In this document: positions 48,520-61,554 of the stretch, piece after piece
Numbering within the stretch: the stretch's first letter is position 1
Layout: every line of letters starts with the position of its first letter
Assembly: GCF_023065955.2 (NCBI RefSeq)
Contig: NW_026623100.1
Span: 70,746,727 to 70,810,726 of the forward strand
Origin: Ursus arctos
Taxonomy: Eukaryota; Chordata; Mammalia; Carnivora; Ursidae
Direction: 5' to 3'
DNA: 64,000 nucleotides
The notes under the pieces: generated by a model
Database searches by the model: none
What the model was told of the DNA's origin: nothing
Seen by the model: the letters and a program-made list of their open reading frames with translations, nothing else
Made by a program: the position numbers and the translations under genes

Positions 48520-51300
48520 TTCTTACAGCAGTGCAGTATTTTAAAATTTTCATTGAGGAGTTTTGCCATACTGTTGTTTAATTTGTTCCTAAATGTTTTA
48601 TATTTTTTGACATAATAATAAATGAAAGTTTAACTTCATTTTCTAGTTGTTTGATGCTAGTACATAAAAGTGCAATTGGTTATATGTATTGATCTCATAT
48701 CCTCTGGGATTGTTAAACTCATTTATTTCCTCTGGTAGTTTCTTTGGTTGAGTCTTTAAATTTTGATAATTAAACAATCGTGCCCTCTGTGAAAAGCGAG
48801 AACCTTACTTTTCTCTTGCCAGTCTTTATGAGTTTTATTTCTTTTCTTTATTGCGCTGGCTAGGACTTCTAGTATTATGTTAACTAGAAGTGTTGAAAGT
48901 GGACATCCTTATTACTGATGTTAGGGAGAATGGTTTCATCACCAAGTGTTTGATACAAATCTCATGGAAAAGTGTTTCCTCATTAAGTATGGTGCTAGCT
49001 GTAGGGTGGGGTTTGTTTGTTTTTGTTTTCATTTGTAACTGCCCTTTATCAAATTGAAAAAATTTCCTTGCATTCCCCATTTGCTGGTCATTTTTGTTTT
49101 AAACTTGAATGGATTTTGAATTTTGACAAATGCTTTTCCTCCATTTTTGGAGATAAATCACATAGTTTTTCTCTTTTATTCTGTTGATATGGTGAATTTC
49201 TTTGATTTTAGAATGCCAGATCAATCTTGCACTCCTCGTATAAACCCACTTGTTCGTGATGAATTATCTTTTTTATACGTTGATGGATTCTGCTTGCTAA
49301 TATTTTGTTAAGGATTTTTGCATTTGTGTTCATGGAGAAGTTTTCTTGTAATTTTTTTTTGCAGGCTTTGGTATATCAGAGTAGGCTAAGCTCATTAAAT
49401 GAGCTGGGAAGTGTTCCTTTCTCTTTTTTTCTGAAAGAGTTTACATATGACTAATATTATTTCTTGTTTCAATATTTGATAGAATTCAGCAGTGAAATCA
49501 TCTGGAGTTTTTCATTCTGAGAACGGTTTTGATAACAAATTGTATCTCTTCAACAGATATTGGGCTACTCAAAATTTCTATTTCACCTTGTGTTCATTTT
49601 TGACAAGTTGTGTTTTTCAAGGAATTTGTCCATTTTATCTAAAGTTGTCAAATTTATTCATATACTATGGTGCATAATATTCCATTGTTGTCCTTTTGAT
49701 GGTAGGGGGCCCGTAGCAATTTTCCTTCTGCATTTCTGAGACCGGTAATGTCTATTTTCTCTCCTTTCTCCCTATCCTTCCTCTGGGGGGCATATCACTT
49801 CTATCAGTCTTCTCAAAGATAAAATTTTTGGCATTGTTTTTCTATTTTCTGTTTGATTGCTATTCTTATTTTTATTCTTATTTGCCTCCTATTATTTTGG
49901 GTTCCATTTGCTCTTCTTTTTTTTAGCTTAAAGTGAAATGTTGTATCACTGTTTCTTCACCTTGTTTCCTTTCTAATATAAGCATGTGAAGCTATAAAAT
50001 GTCCTCTAAGTACTCTTGCATTGCATCTCACAAATTTCGAGAGATTGTGTATTCATTTTCATTCACTTCAGAATGTTCTCTAGTTTCCCCTGTGAATTCT
50101 CCGAAGCTGATTTAAAAGGGGATTATTTAATTGCCAAATATTTGGGGGCTCTTCTATCTTCCATATTATTGTTTAATTTTGTTGTGGTCAAAGAACATTC
50201 TCCATAATAGTTTAATATTTTGAATTTATTTAGACCTGTATGGTCCAGCCTATGGTGACTACTCAGTGTGCATTTGAAAAGACTGTGTGTAGGCTGCAGC
50301 AGCTGGGTGCAGTGTGCCGGACGTGTCCGTCTGGTCCTGGTATCTGAGGGTGTCAGTCAGATCTGTTCTACCTGTCCTGCCTTTCTGTTTAATCGTTCCG
50401 TCAGTCACTGAAAGAGGAGTAATAAAATCTCCAGCTCTGGTTATTGATTTGTCAATTTTTCCCTTTACTTTTTAAAATTTGGTTTATATTTTTGAAGTTA
50501 TCAACTGCAGGCACCTTTAGGCTCACTGTGTGAAACTGAACTTTTTATCATAGTAGAATGTCCCTCCTTATCTCTGCTAATACTCGTTGTCTTGGAGTCA
50601 ATATTATCTGATGTGGCTAGCTGTTTCAGCTTTTTCGTGATGAGTGTGCATGGTTTGTTTTTTTCTTCCCTCTCACTTTCTATCTACTCGTATCTCCATG
50701 TTTCAAGTGTAAGTCTTGTAGGTAGTATATAGTTGAGACTGACTTTTTTAGATTCATTCTGACTTACTTGACCTTTTAATTGTAGTGCTTGGTACATTAG
50801 TATTTAATGTAATTATTGATATAGTTGGATTCAGATATGCCATTTTGCCATTTGTTTTGTATTTGTCATATCTGTTTCTTTTTATTTTTTTAGAGAGAGA
50901 GCAGGGGATGGGCAGAGGGAGAGGGAGAGAGAGAATCTTAAGCAGGCTCCATGGCCAGCACGGAGCCCAACGCAGGGCTGGATCCCACGAACCTGAGATC
51001 ATGACCTGAACCGAAATCAAGAGTCAGATGCTTAACTGAGCCACCCAGGCACCCCTCTCATATCTGTTTTAAGTTCCACTTTTCTTTTCTTACCTTCTTT
51101 TGGGTTAATTGAATTTCTTGGTATTTCATTTTGATTTCTCAATTGAATTTTAGCTATACATTTTGCATTATTATTTTAGTAGTTGCTCTAGGAAACACAA
51201 TACGTATCTTGAGCTTATTACTTTATAGTTAGAGTTAGTAATATACTACTTTATATAAAAGATAGGGCCTTGCTACAGTACACTTCTATTTACCCAGTTC
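48520..51300 (-). mobile_element. L1M ORF2 remnant, antisense, split by a SINE
   Basis: About 2.6 kb reads as the antisense of L1 ORF2: GCGCTGGCTAGGACTTCTAG, GTGGACATCCTTATTAC, TTTGACAAATGCTTTTCCTC, TATTCTGTTGATATGGTG, GGATTTTTGCATTTG, then TGTTCTACCTGTCCTGCC-type text. Many lesions break the frame. The SINE at 50878-51057 was inserted into it later. Confidence 0.8.
50878..51057 (-). mobile_element. SINEC carnivore SINE nested in L1M
   Basis: A T-rich reversed tail, G/A-rich middle and reversed head (GAGCCACCCAGGCACCCC). The duplication TCATATCTGTTT flanks it at 50866-50877 and 51058-51069. It sits inside older L1 sequence, so it is the younger event. Confidence 0.92.
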
Positions 51301-53750
51301 CCTTTCCAGGCAGAATATAAGTAACGCTTACCTGTTAAGGGCAATGTGGGATGCTCTTGCTTCCTGATACAACAAGGTGTGATTGGACTCCTGGTCTTGG
51401 GTGGTGATTGGGGAAATTCATTTGGTAATCCAGCCAGCTCTGCTATGGCAAGCACCTTAGCTTATGAAATACACAAAGTCTGCCAGGCCACAAATCAGTG
51501 GGGTCACTGGAAAATGAGGGAAATTATATGTCGGGTATATATGAAACATGTGTAAGAAATAGAGGCTGAGAAGTTCTGCTGTACAGTGAATAAGAAGAAG
51601 TCTGGATACTCTTTCAAGAATGGTTTTGTCATATATTATTGGTGTCAATTATTCGCTATTTATTGTTTAGTAATGCTTAAAACATTTTTTGGTAGCATAC
51701 TCTTTATAACAATGAGTTAAAAATCCAAAATGCATGCATAATAGAAAATTAAGTACTGTTTTTGTTTTGTTTTGTTTTGGGCTTTCAAGAAAGTTAATGA
51801 TTAATGTGTAGCTTGGAAAAAGTGTTTGCTGATACCATGGGTGTAGTAATACCACTGACCACATGGAAACCAGAAGACACAAACATGTTTGTTGAAGAGG
51901 CATCAGCCTCTCAAAAGTTTTGTAGTTAAGTTTGTGCCCAAACATAATTAGGATTAATAGCTATAAAAGGTGTGTTTATATATCATTTTATGACTCATTT
52001 AGACCAAATGTCTGTTCTACTAAGTTAATTTCACTCATTTTAAATTCCAAATTTTCCTGGCCATGGATGGAAAGTGAAGTGATAGCAGTGGGTGTGTTGG
52101 CTCCATTAACAGAATGATCATGTGAAGCCAGCATTATATCAGTGTCATAAGATGCTTCAAATAGAATATCCGTTAAATTAATTTTGACACTTGTTCAATT
52201 TTTCACACAATTTATGGAATCCAAGTAAGCTTTTGGAAATTAATTCTGTCAAAGATGAAATAGCTGAAATGAATGCAATTATGAATTGCTGAGAAGTTGA
52301 ACATTGAAGGCTTCTTTTTGCAGTTATAATAAAAGTACAAATTTTGGTGGAACACAGTATTATAGAAAAAATAATAGTCTTACTAAATTAAGATGTTTAT
52401 AGACTAGGAATGTACTTGGAGTTGGTGGGGTGCACATGTAATTAATAACTGTGTTGTTCTATCAATTTAATAAGCTAGAGTTGTACAAAAATGTAATAAT
52501 TTTATATATATTAAGAAAAACTGAACAACAAAAATTTTATGTCAGAACTGATTTTGAGTACAAAATAATGCTTTAGCATGGAAGTATATACTTTCTCCTC
52601 TTGCTGTCTCTCATTAATCAGATTTTACAAATCTTTGAACTTTTAAAGAACTACTTTGTCCATCAGCTTTAGAGTCCTAAAATATTGTTGAGATTTTATA
52701 TAAACAAATTATCTAAGTTTTGGTTCATTTGTTCAAAACCAGCTGGAAATATTTAATCAAAATTAAATAAATGGCTCACCTTACCACATCAACTTTTGAA
52801 TCTTTTAGTGAATTGCAGTGATTGAAAACAAATCCTTCAAGCTTTATCTCTATCAAAGCAAGGGAGGAGCTGAAAAAGTGAAATAATGAGAGATTATATG
52901 GTGTGAAATATTTAGTATTCAAATTCTTTTGGGGTGTCTGGGATGTCTTGGTTTATGGGAAGAGTCTTGTGATGGTGTTCATATGATAATCATATGATAA
53001 TGAAGTGAATTTATATTCCAACCTGCAAATGCAGTGAAACGAAGTAGGCCTGTGCTTTTGCAGCATGTAAAACTGGTGAACCACTCAAAAGAACCATAAA
53101 TAGAGACAACTTATTTGACATGTTTTGTCAAGGAACGCTACTCTGAGGCAAAAGGAAAGCATCTGTGAAAATATTTGAAGTGAAATATTTACTCATTTCA
53201 ATATAAAAAATAACTGAAATTGACAATATTCTCCATTTAGCCAAATTTTCTCCAAGCTTACCAGACATCTCAGGACCAGGAGGCAGAATGCATTCTAAAT
53301 TAAAAAATTGCAGTCTACAAAGAAGGGTCAATTGAGAGTCAGCAATTTCAAATTTGTTAATCGTAACTTGCAACTCTGAAGAAAACTATAGGCAATTTAA
53401 TGGAAAAATCTAAAATGATAAGATCATATTGAAAAAATTACATTCCTCAGAAAAATTCAGTGATATAATATTAAAGAGCAATATGTCTAAGAAACTGATT
53501 AAAATACGTGACTATGTACCAAGAATGAACTGTTTTGCTTCCACTATGTTTTAATGTTCAGATTATCAACATAAAGATTTTTTTAGTTGACGTATGTCAT
53601 TATGTATATATTATGGTTTTAGAAAGAATTTTACTTTTGAAATTTGGTTTTAAAGAGAACAGTTTCATGGTCCATCAATAAAATAAAATCAAGATGTTAG
53701 TCAATATATAAACATTTTTAAAATTTATATAATTTTTAGTACTTTTAGTT
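51301..53750. other. AT-rich DNA, no assigned repeat or gene
   Basis: About 2.4 kb of AT-rich sequence without a repeat I can name. It includes a small TTTTG tandem (51760-51778) and a CATATGATAAT tandem pair (about 52980-53001). Open frames are short. It may be a very decayed transposon or old unique sequence. Confidence 0.4.
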
Positions 53751-53754
53751 CTTC

Positions 53755-54230
53755 TCGCTCTCAGAAGTGTCACAATTTAGATGGTGTGTTATATGGTGGC
53801 CCTTGCTATTGTGCTCATCATTAGCAAGGTTCACAGATATTCCAGTTTTCCACCTTTCAGACCAATAGTAGTTTGGTACTTTCCTGTTCTTTTTGTAATT
53901 AGTCATGATTGTGCAGCTTACTTTGGCCAGTGAAATAAGAGCAGAAGTGATATGCGATGTTTTTAAGGGCCAGTCCACGACTTGACCTCTCTCTCCTGCT
54001 GCAGTGATCATGGAAGCATGTGTCAAATAGGAGCTTCTGTCAGGGTACAAGCTTGAATGATGATGGCCTGGAGCATAGCTCCCAGCGATGCTGTGTGAGA
54101 AACACACACCCACACCCACACATACCCCCCCCCCCCCCGATCTTTGTGGTGTTAAGCCACCGAGATCTTGGGATTATTTGTTTTCATAACAAAATTTAAG
54201 CTACCCTCATTGATAAGGCTGTAACTAATA
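53755..54230 (+). mobile_element. Old MER/MLT-type repeat, sense
   Basis: TTATATGGTGGCCCTTGCTA, CTTACTTTGGCCAGTGAAAT, AAGAGCAGAAGTGATATGCG, and GTGTTAAGCCACCGAGATC with TTGGGATTATTTG match an old LTR-like family. The GGCCAGTG and GCAGAAGTGA motifs also appear, reversed, in the element at 35180-35610. Confidence 0.55.
54097..54138. repeat. ACACCC simple repeat and C-run
   Basis: An impure (ACACCC) stretch followed by about 15 cytosines, inside the preceding element. Likely a hypervariable site. Confidence 0.85.
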
Positions 54231-54900
54231 AGTTAATAACTTGATCCAGTAATTAATTAAGACCTCAGTTTGTTCCAAAGGAACTTGGGGACGGTTTATA
54301 AACAGCAGGATAAAATAAAAAGACAGATGATTGGGTCCCAGGGTAAATAGAGGAATGAAAAGAAAATAAAGTCTGCAGTTAGGTTTGTCCTCCAAATGCA
54401 TTCCTATATATTTCCGAGGGGTGGGCCAGCATTTAATTTATAATACAATCTTAGCTACCAAGGGGAATAGAGAATTCTGACCAGTAACAGGATTTGTAAG
54501 ATAATAACAGAGTATAAGATGTTATGTGTATAAGATATTATATTTATATATCAGTGCCTATAAGATGCTTAGGGAACACTTTAGACAAAAATGGGACGTT
54601 GTGTCAAATACTGGACAGATTTCCTCCCACAGATAAATCAGAGTGTTTCATGTGGCTCTTTCGTACCTCGCTCTGAATGCAGGCAGATGACGTAATGGCA
54701 CAGTGTGTATCAGGAAGACTTAATGGGGGTTGATGTGAAGGTGATGGTCAAACAGAGCAGCCTGGATCCAAAGCTCTTGACCGCCCGGCCTAATTCAGCA
54801 TGAGCTTTATAGAATCTGCAGCATGAATGCATATCTTGTGGCCAGTCCTTTACGAAATATTTTTCTTGTCTTGAAGGCTCTTTTAATGAAAGTTGTATAG
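54231..54900. promoter_or_regulatory. Candidate enhancer island with CRE and homeodomain motifs
   Basis: Unique AT-leaning DNA with TAATTAATTAA (54250-54260), the palindrome GTTTATAAAC (54294-54303), CAGATGATTGGGTCCC, and TGACGTAA (CRE/ATF-like, 54688-54695). There is no exon or repeat. The motif cluster is suggestive only. Confidence 0.3.
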
Positions 54901-57110
54901 GAGGGATGTTGGTGATATTTTCTGGAAAGTTCCTAGTGTGGAATCAGACCTGGCTCCCGCTTCACTTCAATGACAGGGCAAGATGTATGAATAAACAAAC
55001 ACCCTCTGAATAGAATGAGTTAAATGCTGAAAGACCTATACAAATAGTGTGTCCTTGGAGCCCCCAGAAGGGGTGGCAGCTGTCCTCGGTGATGACTGAG
55101 TCATGTCCCATGACATGATTGGCACCCCTGGTCTGCGCCTTGGCTGCTGCTTAAGGTGCCTGGCTGGTTGGCATCAGTGTCTCTGAATAGCTTTGTATTC
55201 AAGAACCATTGGAAGGGCCCACAGGAGCAACCTGCTATGTTGAATCAGGCCACAATGTCAACGAGCTGGCTGTGCCCAGGCGGCCATGGTGTTCTGAGTG
55301 AGCTCAGAGGTAGGAACCTCGGCCAGGGCTGGATGAAGCCTATGAACCAATGACCCAAAGACTGGAATGTTTGCAAGAGTCTATTTTTGTTTCAGATAAA
55401 ACTGGAAACGGAGGGATTTGGGGGAGCCAGCCTCCTGGAGATTAATGGTGAAGGAGTGAGCTGCAGCTCACCAGGGAAGTATGTGGGGCTCTGAGCATCC
55501 TGATAGATTTCCCTGCAAAGTGAAGGCTGGGTGATGGAGAATAGGAAAGAAGAGTCTAGTCCAGTGCAAGGCAGGATGTGAAGAGGCCAGGCCTCCTTTC
55601 ACAGAGACAATCAGTGTCTCCATCCATCCGCCTCTCTGTGTCTGCCCATCCATGCTGGGCTTCACCAAGCACCCAGCTGGTGTCTGGTTCTGTTCTTGGC
55701 TGTGAGGCTGGCACAAGAGAAAGTGTATAGATCTTGTTCTCAAGTTCAGAGAAAATCTACAGCAGAATAAGATTGAAGAAAGTACCTGGCTCATTTCAAA
55801 AGTGAATTAGAGTTCAGAGTCCTGGGATTTCCACTGTTGTTAACCCAACAGCAATGAAAAGGCATGTTTTCCCTTCCAAAGCCTTTTTCTACTTGGTCAG
55901 TCTAAGAGTTGTTGATGGAGAAACTGTGTGTCTGGCCCCAGGCTCAGTTTGTGCTGTTGGGGTATGTGGGGGTGGGAAGTGAGAGGGAGCACCTCATCAG
56001 CCAAAGTTTCAGTTCTCTGAGGAGAATTAGAGCCTTGAACCTGGAGGCAGAAATCCAGGCACCATTTAGTTGTCAGAGGACTGCCTGTCTTCCACCGTGA
56101 CACGGAGCAGGACATCCAGGGGCGTCCAGGAACCAACTGGCTGGTACAAGGCAGATGTGACTGCAGACCTGAGTTCCTTCCTCTGCATCAGTGATGGGCA
56201 ATGCTTAGTCCTTCCATCCTTAGAGTCCAGGAATCTGGATGTGGGGACGATGTCGCTTCCCTCTCAGGCTCTTCTGTAACTAGCTCCCTTTCCTTCTGTC
56301 CTTCCTGGCCTTGTGGTTCCTTGGTCCCACGTCCCACACCTGGTAAGTAACCCTCAAGCCTGGAGGTTTCTAGGGCTCCCAGCAAAGAGGTCTGGACTTC
56401 GCTGGGGGAAATCTGGCCTCTCCCTGCTGTGATTGCCAGGTCTGTCCTCACCCTGAAATGGAGCGGGCCGGGCTCTGGATGTCCCTGGCTGATGGCCATA
56501 TCACTGCGTATTTCAACTCAGGCTGCCCTCCCGGAGTCTGTCTGAGACTTGGGATATGGGGAGACTCAGCTCGCAGTGGGTGCTCCTGGCATGATTCACA
56601 GAATCTGGGGAAGCCGGTCAGTGACTTGGCAATGCTGGGAGCAGTGGGAGCCCCTGGGTGAATGCCTCACTGCATGGCCAGGTCTGGCTGCAGGGGTGTG
56701 TTTGGCAGATGCGTATAGCTTGCGGGGTTTTCAGGTCTGACGTGCAGGAAGAAGTCAGCTTTTACCCTCAGAACCTGGATTAGAGTGAGAAGCAAGAGGA
56801 CCCAGACTTAGGGGGGCTTTGAGTCAGGACACCTGAAGTGCCTTCTCTTGTTGCTGACTCACTGAGAAATAATCAGCAGAATGACCCACAAAAGTTTTTC
56901 GAGGCTGTACTCATAATACCAGTTTGGTGTGAAGTGAGATTGGTGCTCTACCATCTTTACCAGGTTTTATACATACCTCATCTCCTCATGAAGGAAACAC
57001 AGCAGACCTGTCTTAAAACTCTGCTTTGTATGTCCAAAGACCTGTTGAAAAGGTGCTTTGAGAGAAGCAAGACCCAGTCAAGAGAGGAGCTCGGATGGAT
57101 CACTAGGCTG
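54901..57110. other. Unassigned DNA at an AT-to-GC transition
   Basis: GC content rises from about 55000. No repeat is named with confidence. Overlapping frames of about 65-108 codons lie on both strands and show no domain. Confidence 0.35.
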
Positions 57111-57114
57111 TGAG

Positions 57115-57500
57115 CTCCCAACCCCTGCAACGGTCATTCCCTCTTTCGTCCATAAACACTCACTGAGTGTCCTTTGCTAGCTTTGGGGTGGGCAGCAGGC
57201 TATGAGGATGAATCAGAAGGGATTCTGCCTTTGAGGTGCTCAGAGGCTAGTAGGTGATATGTGATATGTTTATAAAATGGTCACAAAGATATGAAATGAT
57301 TCTCACACCCACTAAAAACAAGAGTAAATGCAAATTCTACCGAGATACTATTTTTCACCAGCATTTGGCAGTGATCAAAACACTGTATTACAAACTGTGT
57401 TTTTGAGACCTGCCCCTATCTTGTAGCTGGTGAGTGGTGGAGCTGGGGCTTGAACCCGAGGCCTGTGACTCCAAATCCCCTCTCCATTCAGAGGTCTGGT
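57115..57500. mobile_element. Old repeat fragments including antisense MIR
   Basis: 57145-57260 (AAACACTCACTGAGTGTCC, then AGAGGCTAGTAGGTGATATG) fits an old L2/MIR-type copy. 57260-57400 has L1-like A-rich text. 57410-57490 (TTGTAGCTGGTGAGTGGTGG, GGGGCTTGAACCCGAGG) is a reversed MIR core. Confidence 0.5.
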
Positions 57501-57999
57501 CCTCATGAGAGATGCCTTGCATAGTTGATTGTGTGTGTGGCATATAGCCTGATCAAACTCCCACACCTCGTTCTGGATCTTTCTGGAGGAGGCCAAGAAG
57601 AATGATAGCATCGCATGGAAGAGAAAATGAGGCCCTCTGGGGCCTGCAGGGAGTGCTGGTCGTCTCTTGTCTTTCAGGGGAGCCAAGGCCATCTGTAGTC
57701 AGATCCAGACCCTTGACTTGTGGTCAGAGGTTTGACTAGATCAGTATCCGCCAGGAGGGTGAGGCGGCCCTATTTTCAGGTTGGAGAATTCATGGGCTTA
57801 AGAGAGGAAGATCTGGTAATCAGTACTTCACGCTCTGGTATCCTGCCTCTGATTCTTGAGCCCTGAGCCCAGGGAGGAGCAAGGTCAGGTATGGAAGAGA
57901 GAGGGAGCCAGAGAGAATCCAGGGTAGCAGGTGCCTTGGTTCTTGGTCTGCAGGCATGACCCAGGTTCAGCTTGGGCACCTGAGGTCAAGTGAAAAATA
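57501..57999. other. Unassigned GC-rich DNA
   Basis: Nothing recognised. Confidence 0.35.
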
Positions 58000-58002
58000 A
58001 TG

Positions 58003-58108
58003 GGGAGAGTGTGAAAGAGAGAGAGTAGGAGGAAGAGGGAAGGAGGGAGGGAGGGAGAGAGAGAAAGGAGAAGGAGGAGGAGGGGGAAGGGAGAGGGAGA
58101 AAAGAGAT
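58003..58108. repeat. Polypurine tract (GA/GGA-rich)
   Basis: About 100 bases with purines almost only on the + strand, containing GAGAGAGAG, GGAGGGAGGGAGGGAG and GGAGGAGGAGG blocks. Mirror-like segments could form triplex (H-DNA). Confidence 0.85.
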
Positions 58109-58945
58109 TTACATATTCTTGTGTATAAAACAAGGGGTTCACCTTTGAGACTGCTCTTCCTCTGGGTTAGAGCACAGATGGAGCAAGCGTTCTTCCTCTT
58201 TCCTCTAGTACGGAAGGGGGCATATAATCATTTCACCGTGTGTACAGGATTTCTAGTTACATAATGACTAAAAGCAGATAAAGATCCAGCCAAGAGAACA
58301 GCGAACCATGGACATGATGCTCATAAAAGTCCTTAGCCAGTCTCAGGGCTTGGCTGCCAACCTGCGTTGGGGCGATCGGGGTGGACAGAGCCAGGCATGA
58401 GGAGCCCTCCAAGAGCCCTGAGGAGGAGGTGGTGGTGGTGGGGGGAACAGCAAGGAAGGCCAGCCCTTGACTGCCAAGAACAGCAGGTTGCAATGCTTAA
58501 TGTCCACACTCATGCCAGTGTGCTTAGGAACTGTTGTTATTTTTATGAGAAAAATGCAGAAAGGCTAATCTGTCTATTTATGTCTGTCTGGAACCGTGTA
58601 ATTACTGAAGGGATGTTCTGGTGCCAGGATCCAGTCGTGGCTCTTCCTCTCCCATGATGTCGTTGGGAGGCTGGGCCTGATGCCCCAGCTCAGCTCCACT
58701 GAGGAGTCTGCCAAAGGTTTTGGGCACCAGTGGGACGGTTGGATAGACAGAGGGAAGAGGACTTGGGAAAACCAAGATAATTGGGTCAAATACTTGCATC
58801 CATTCTAGAGTTTGAGCAAGTGGTTATTTTAGGGTATGTTCACGGAGTCCATGGCTGCTATGAAATGGAGGTCTTTTCTATGGATGTTTACTGTTCAAGG
58901 CAGAGTCTATCATCCAGCCATCTCCGTCTAGCCATCTGTCCAGCT
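58109..58945. other. Unassigned DNA
   Basis: A GGTGGTGGTGGTGGG stretch at about 58428-58445 is the only low-complexity feature. No gene. Confidence 0.35.
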
Positions 58946-58947
58946 AT

Positions 58948-58979
58948 CCGTCCATCCATCCATCCATCCATCCATCCCT
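58948..58979. repeat. (CCAT)n microsatellite
   Basis: About seven units of CCAT/ATCC in a row, with degenerate CATC/GTCT text before it. Confidence 0.9.
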
Positions 58980-58994
58980 CTGTCTTTTGAACAA

Positions 58995-59260
58995 GCAGGT
59001 CATGCCAGACATTTGCTGGCCGCTAGAGATACAGAGATAAGTAAGACATGGTATCTGCACTTGAAAGACTTCAGTTGTGGGGGAAGAGAGAAATACCATT
59101 AAGCACAATGGGTGTCACAGGTACTATAGTAGACTCTGTGTGTGTCCTGTGGGTCAAGGAAGGGGCTGGGCAATGGGAAAAGCTTCAGAGAGCAGGTGAC
59201 CCTTGAGCTGGGGTATAGAAGCTGAGGGTATGTTTGCCAGGGAGGCCTAGAAAGCACGTG
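58995..59260. repeat. Ancient mammal-wide repeat, family not assigned
   Basis: CTAGAGATACAGAGATAAG, GACATGGTATCTGCACTTG and GAGAGCAGGTGACCCTTGAG resemble the old repeat text at 16820 and 25560. Confidence 0.4.
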
Positions 59261-60735
59261 CAACCTCACCGGGATGCCAGAGGACGCTCCGGGATAGTGT
59301 CTACCATCTCTGAGTATATCTTGGATTCTAACCAAAGCCCATGCTTTGCCAGGATTGGGGTGGGCAATTCTCAGCCTGGTATTAGGTGCTTCGGGTGAGC
59401 TAACCTCAAGCTACTATTTTCATTTCTCGCCTGCTGCTTCCTTACACCCTGTTACATTGGGCCATGCCATGCTGTTCCCTAAGTGGGCCCAGCAGGTTCC
59501 TGCCTCCTTGCCTGTGACCAGGTTGGCCCGCCTCCTTGGATTGTTCTCCTTTACCCCAGTTTTGCTTGAGATCTAGGATGTTGCCCTCTTGAGGGGCTCA
59601 GTGACTGGTGAATTTATGAGTGTATGAGCAGGGGACTGAGTAGTGAGGCGACTCCTCTGAATGCAGCTGTATGTGGCAAGGCTGGGGCATTTGGGGGTCA
59701 GGTAGGCTGAGAAGAGAGTGCTATTTTAGAATGGTATAAAGTAGGCTGAGGGCCCATTGATTAGAAGAAGAGGGTGGTAGGCATGTCACCCACCTCCTTT
59801 TATCCTTGTCCCGAGGCCCCTCCACCCAGCTGAGGGAATCATCACTACAGGAAGGTAGGTCTGAAAAGGTCATATGACTTTCTGCCTTCTCTCTTCTGAG
59901 GCTTTCTAAATCTGTAGTTCTGATATTTCCCCACGTTTTGGAGGGATTACTTTTTCACATCACCATTCCCTGAGCCCTGGAAGTAGGTAATGATGGTTTT
60001 TTGGGGGCTTTCTGAATGGTAGACTGGGCCTTCTGAATGGACTGTTCTAATTCCTTGGTCTCATGGGACCTGGAGTAAACTGGGTGAGGCCCCCACCACC
60101 TGGGACCTCTGTTCTCCTACCTGGGAAGTGATGAGGTTGGGCTAAGCATCTTTGCAACTCTGCTGTTCCTTGGCTGTAGGCCTCTGTGAAGTGGATGGTC
60201 CACGTAGCAGAACCAGCTGTCCGAAGGGAGAACAATAAGGAATGGAGAAGTTAGAAGGGCTTGACTGTCCAGTGTCCTGTAGTTGATTGGCCCACAGGCT
60301 CAGAACCTGAGGAAATGAGGGAGAATACCATACGCCTCCCTTTAGCAGGTGTTTATTTGCTTATGTTCCCTGTGTGTCCAGTTGTGTGCCAGCTGTGCCA
60401 AGTGGGGCCACGTTTCTGTCCTGAGAAGGGGCAGACCAGTCATTGTCCCCAGGTAGTGTGGGACTGAGGCAAGTTGGACTGTGAGCATTGATGGGGTTCA
60501 GCACCAGGAGGGACCCCCATGCATCGAAGAGGCTGAGAAAGCCTTCCTCCAGAAGATGGGACCAGAGCAGGGCCTACGATTTTCTCTACTTGGCACATTT
60601 GTTCCTTTGTGCATCTGGGGTTGCTGGAGATCCATCTGGAAATTTGCTCTGATAGGCTTTTTTGGAGGTTTGACAGGCAAGACTCTGTAGGGGCCCATCC
60701 TGGATCACCCCTTTCTGCTTTTGAGCCTTATCTCT
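59261..60735. other. Unassigned DNA with weak L2 text
   Basis: 59440-59560 has L2-like C/T-rich phrases. The rest to 60735 has no recognised gene or repeat. Confidence 0.35.
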
Positions 60736-61060
60736 AGTCCCTGCCCACTTCCACTCTGCAAACCATGCTGGTCCCTGTGGCCCATGCTCTCCCACATCTC
60801 AGGTCTGTGCCTGCTTCCGCCTCTTGGAATGCCCTTGCCTCCCTTTTCTGCCAGGGGACTCCCTTCATCCTCTGCTCTGGCGTTTGGCACCCTCTGAGCT
60901 GTCCCACCTCTGTGCTCCGACACTGTGGCCCATACCTCTGCACCAGGGCTCACCTTACTGCAGGTGTGAGGAGGGTCTCTAGGCTGCAACCTCCCTGTGA
61001 GTAGGCCTTGGGTCTTACTCATCTCACTATCCCTAGGGCGCACAGGGGGCCTAGAGAAAG
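60736..61060 (+). mobile_element. L2 LINE segment
   Basis: CAAACCATGCTGGTCCCTGT, TTGGAATGCCCTTGCCTCCC and CTGTGAGTAGGCCTTGGG run in L2 order, degraded. Confidence 0.6.
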
Positions 61061-61554
61061 GGCTGGATAAGCAAATCAGTGCGATTGTCCTGGCTACATG
61101 TGCTGTGTCCCTGCTTTCCCTTTTCTCTGGCCATGCCCTTCCCTGGAGGGCAAGGGTTCAAAGTGACCAGACCCTGGTTCCAGGCTCCCGCACCATGTCA
61201 CTGGTACCAGAGACCCTGGAATCCTTGGCCCATACGGCTCAGGTCTGCTCAGGGGCCTTGCTGGGGTCTGTCCCGAGTCCCCATGTGGGTACATCTTGCC
61301 GGAGGCCCTCAGGAGGTCCCTCACGCTGTAGGGTGGAGATGGAGCTGGGGATAGGAGGTGGGGGGTGGGCTTGCCACAGGCCCTGCCCATGTTAGAGGTG
61401 GCTTGATGAATGACTTCATCTGAGTGGAACCGTGTGTGTTGGGACCTGTGGGGTGCTGAGGCCATGGGGTGGGGGCAAAGGGGCGAAACGTGGTGGGTCT
61501 GGGGCCGACCAGCCTTGTCCTGCTGGTCTATGGAGTCTTTGGATTTAACCATTC
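61061..61554. other. GC-rich DNA with a 159-codon chance frame
   Basis: A minus-strand frame at 61094-61573 is the longest here, but overlapping + strand frames and the absence of domains argue against a gene. Confidence 0.35.
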
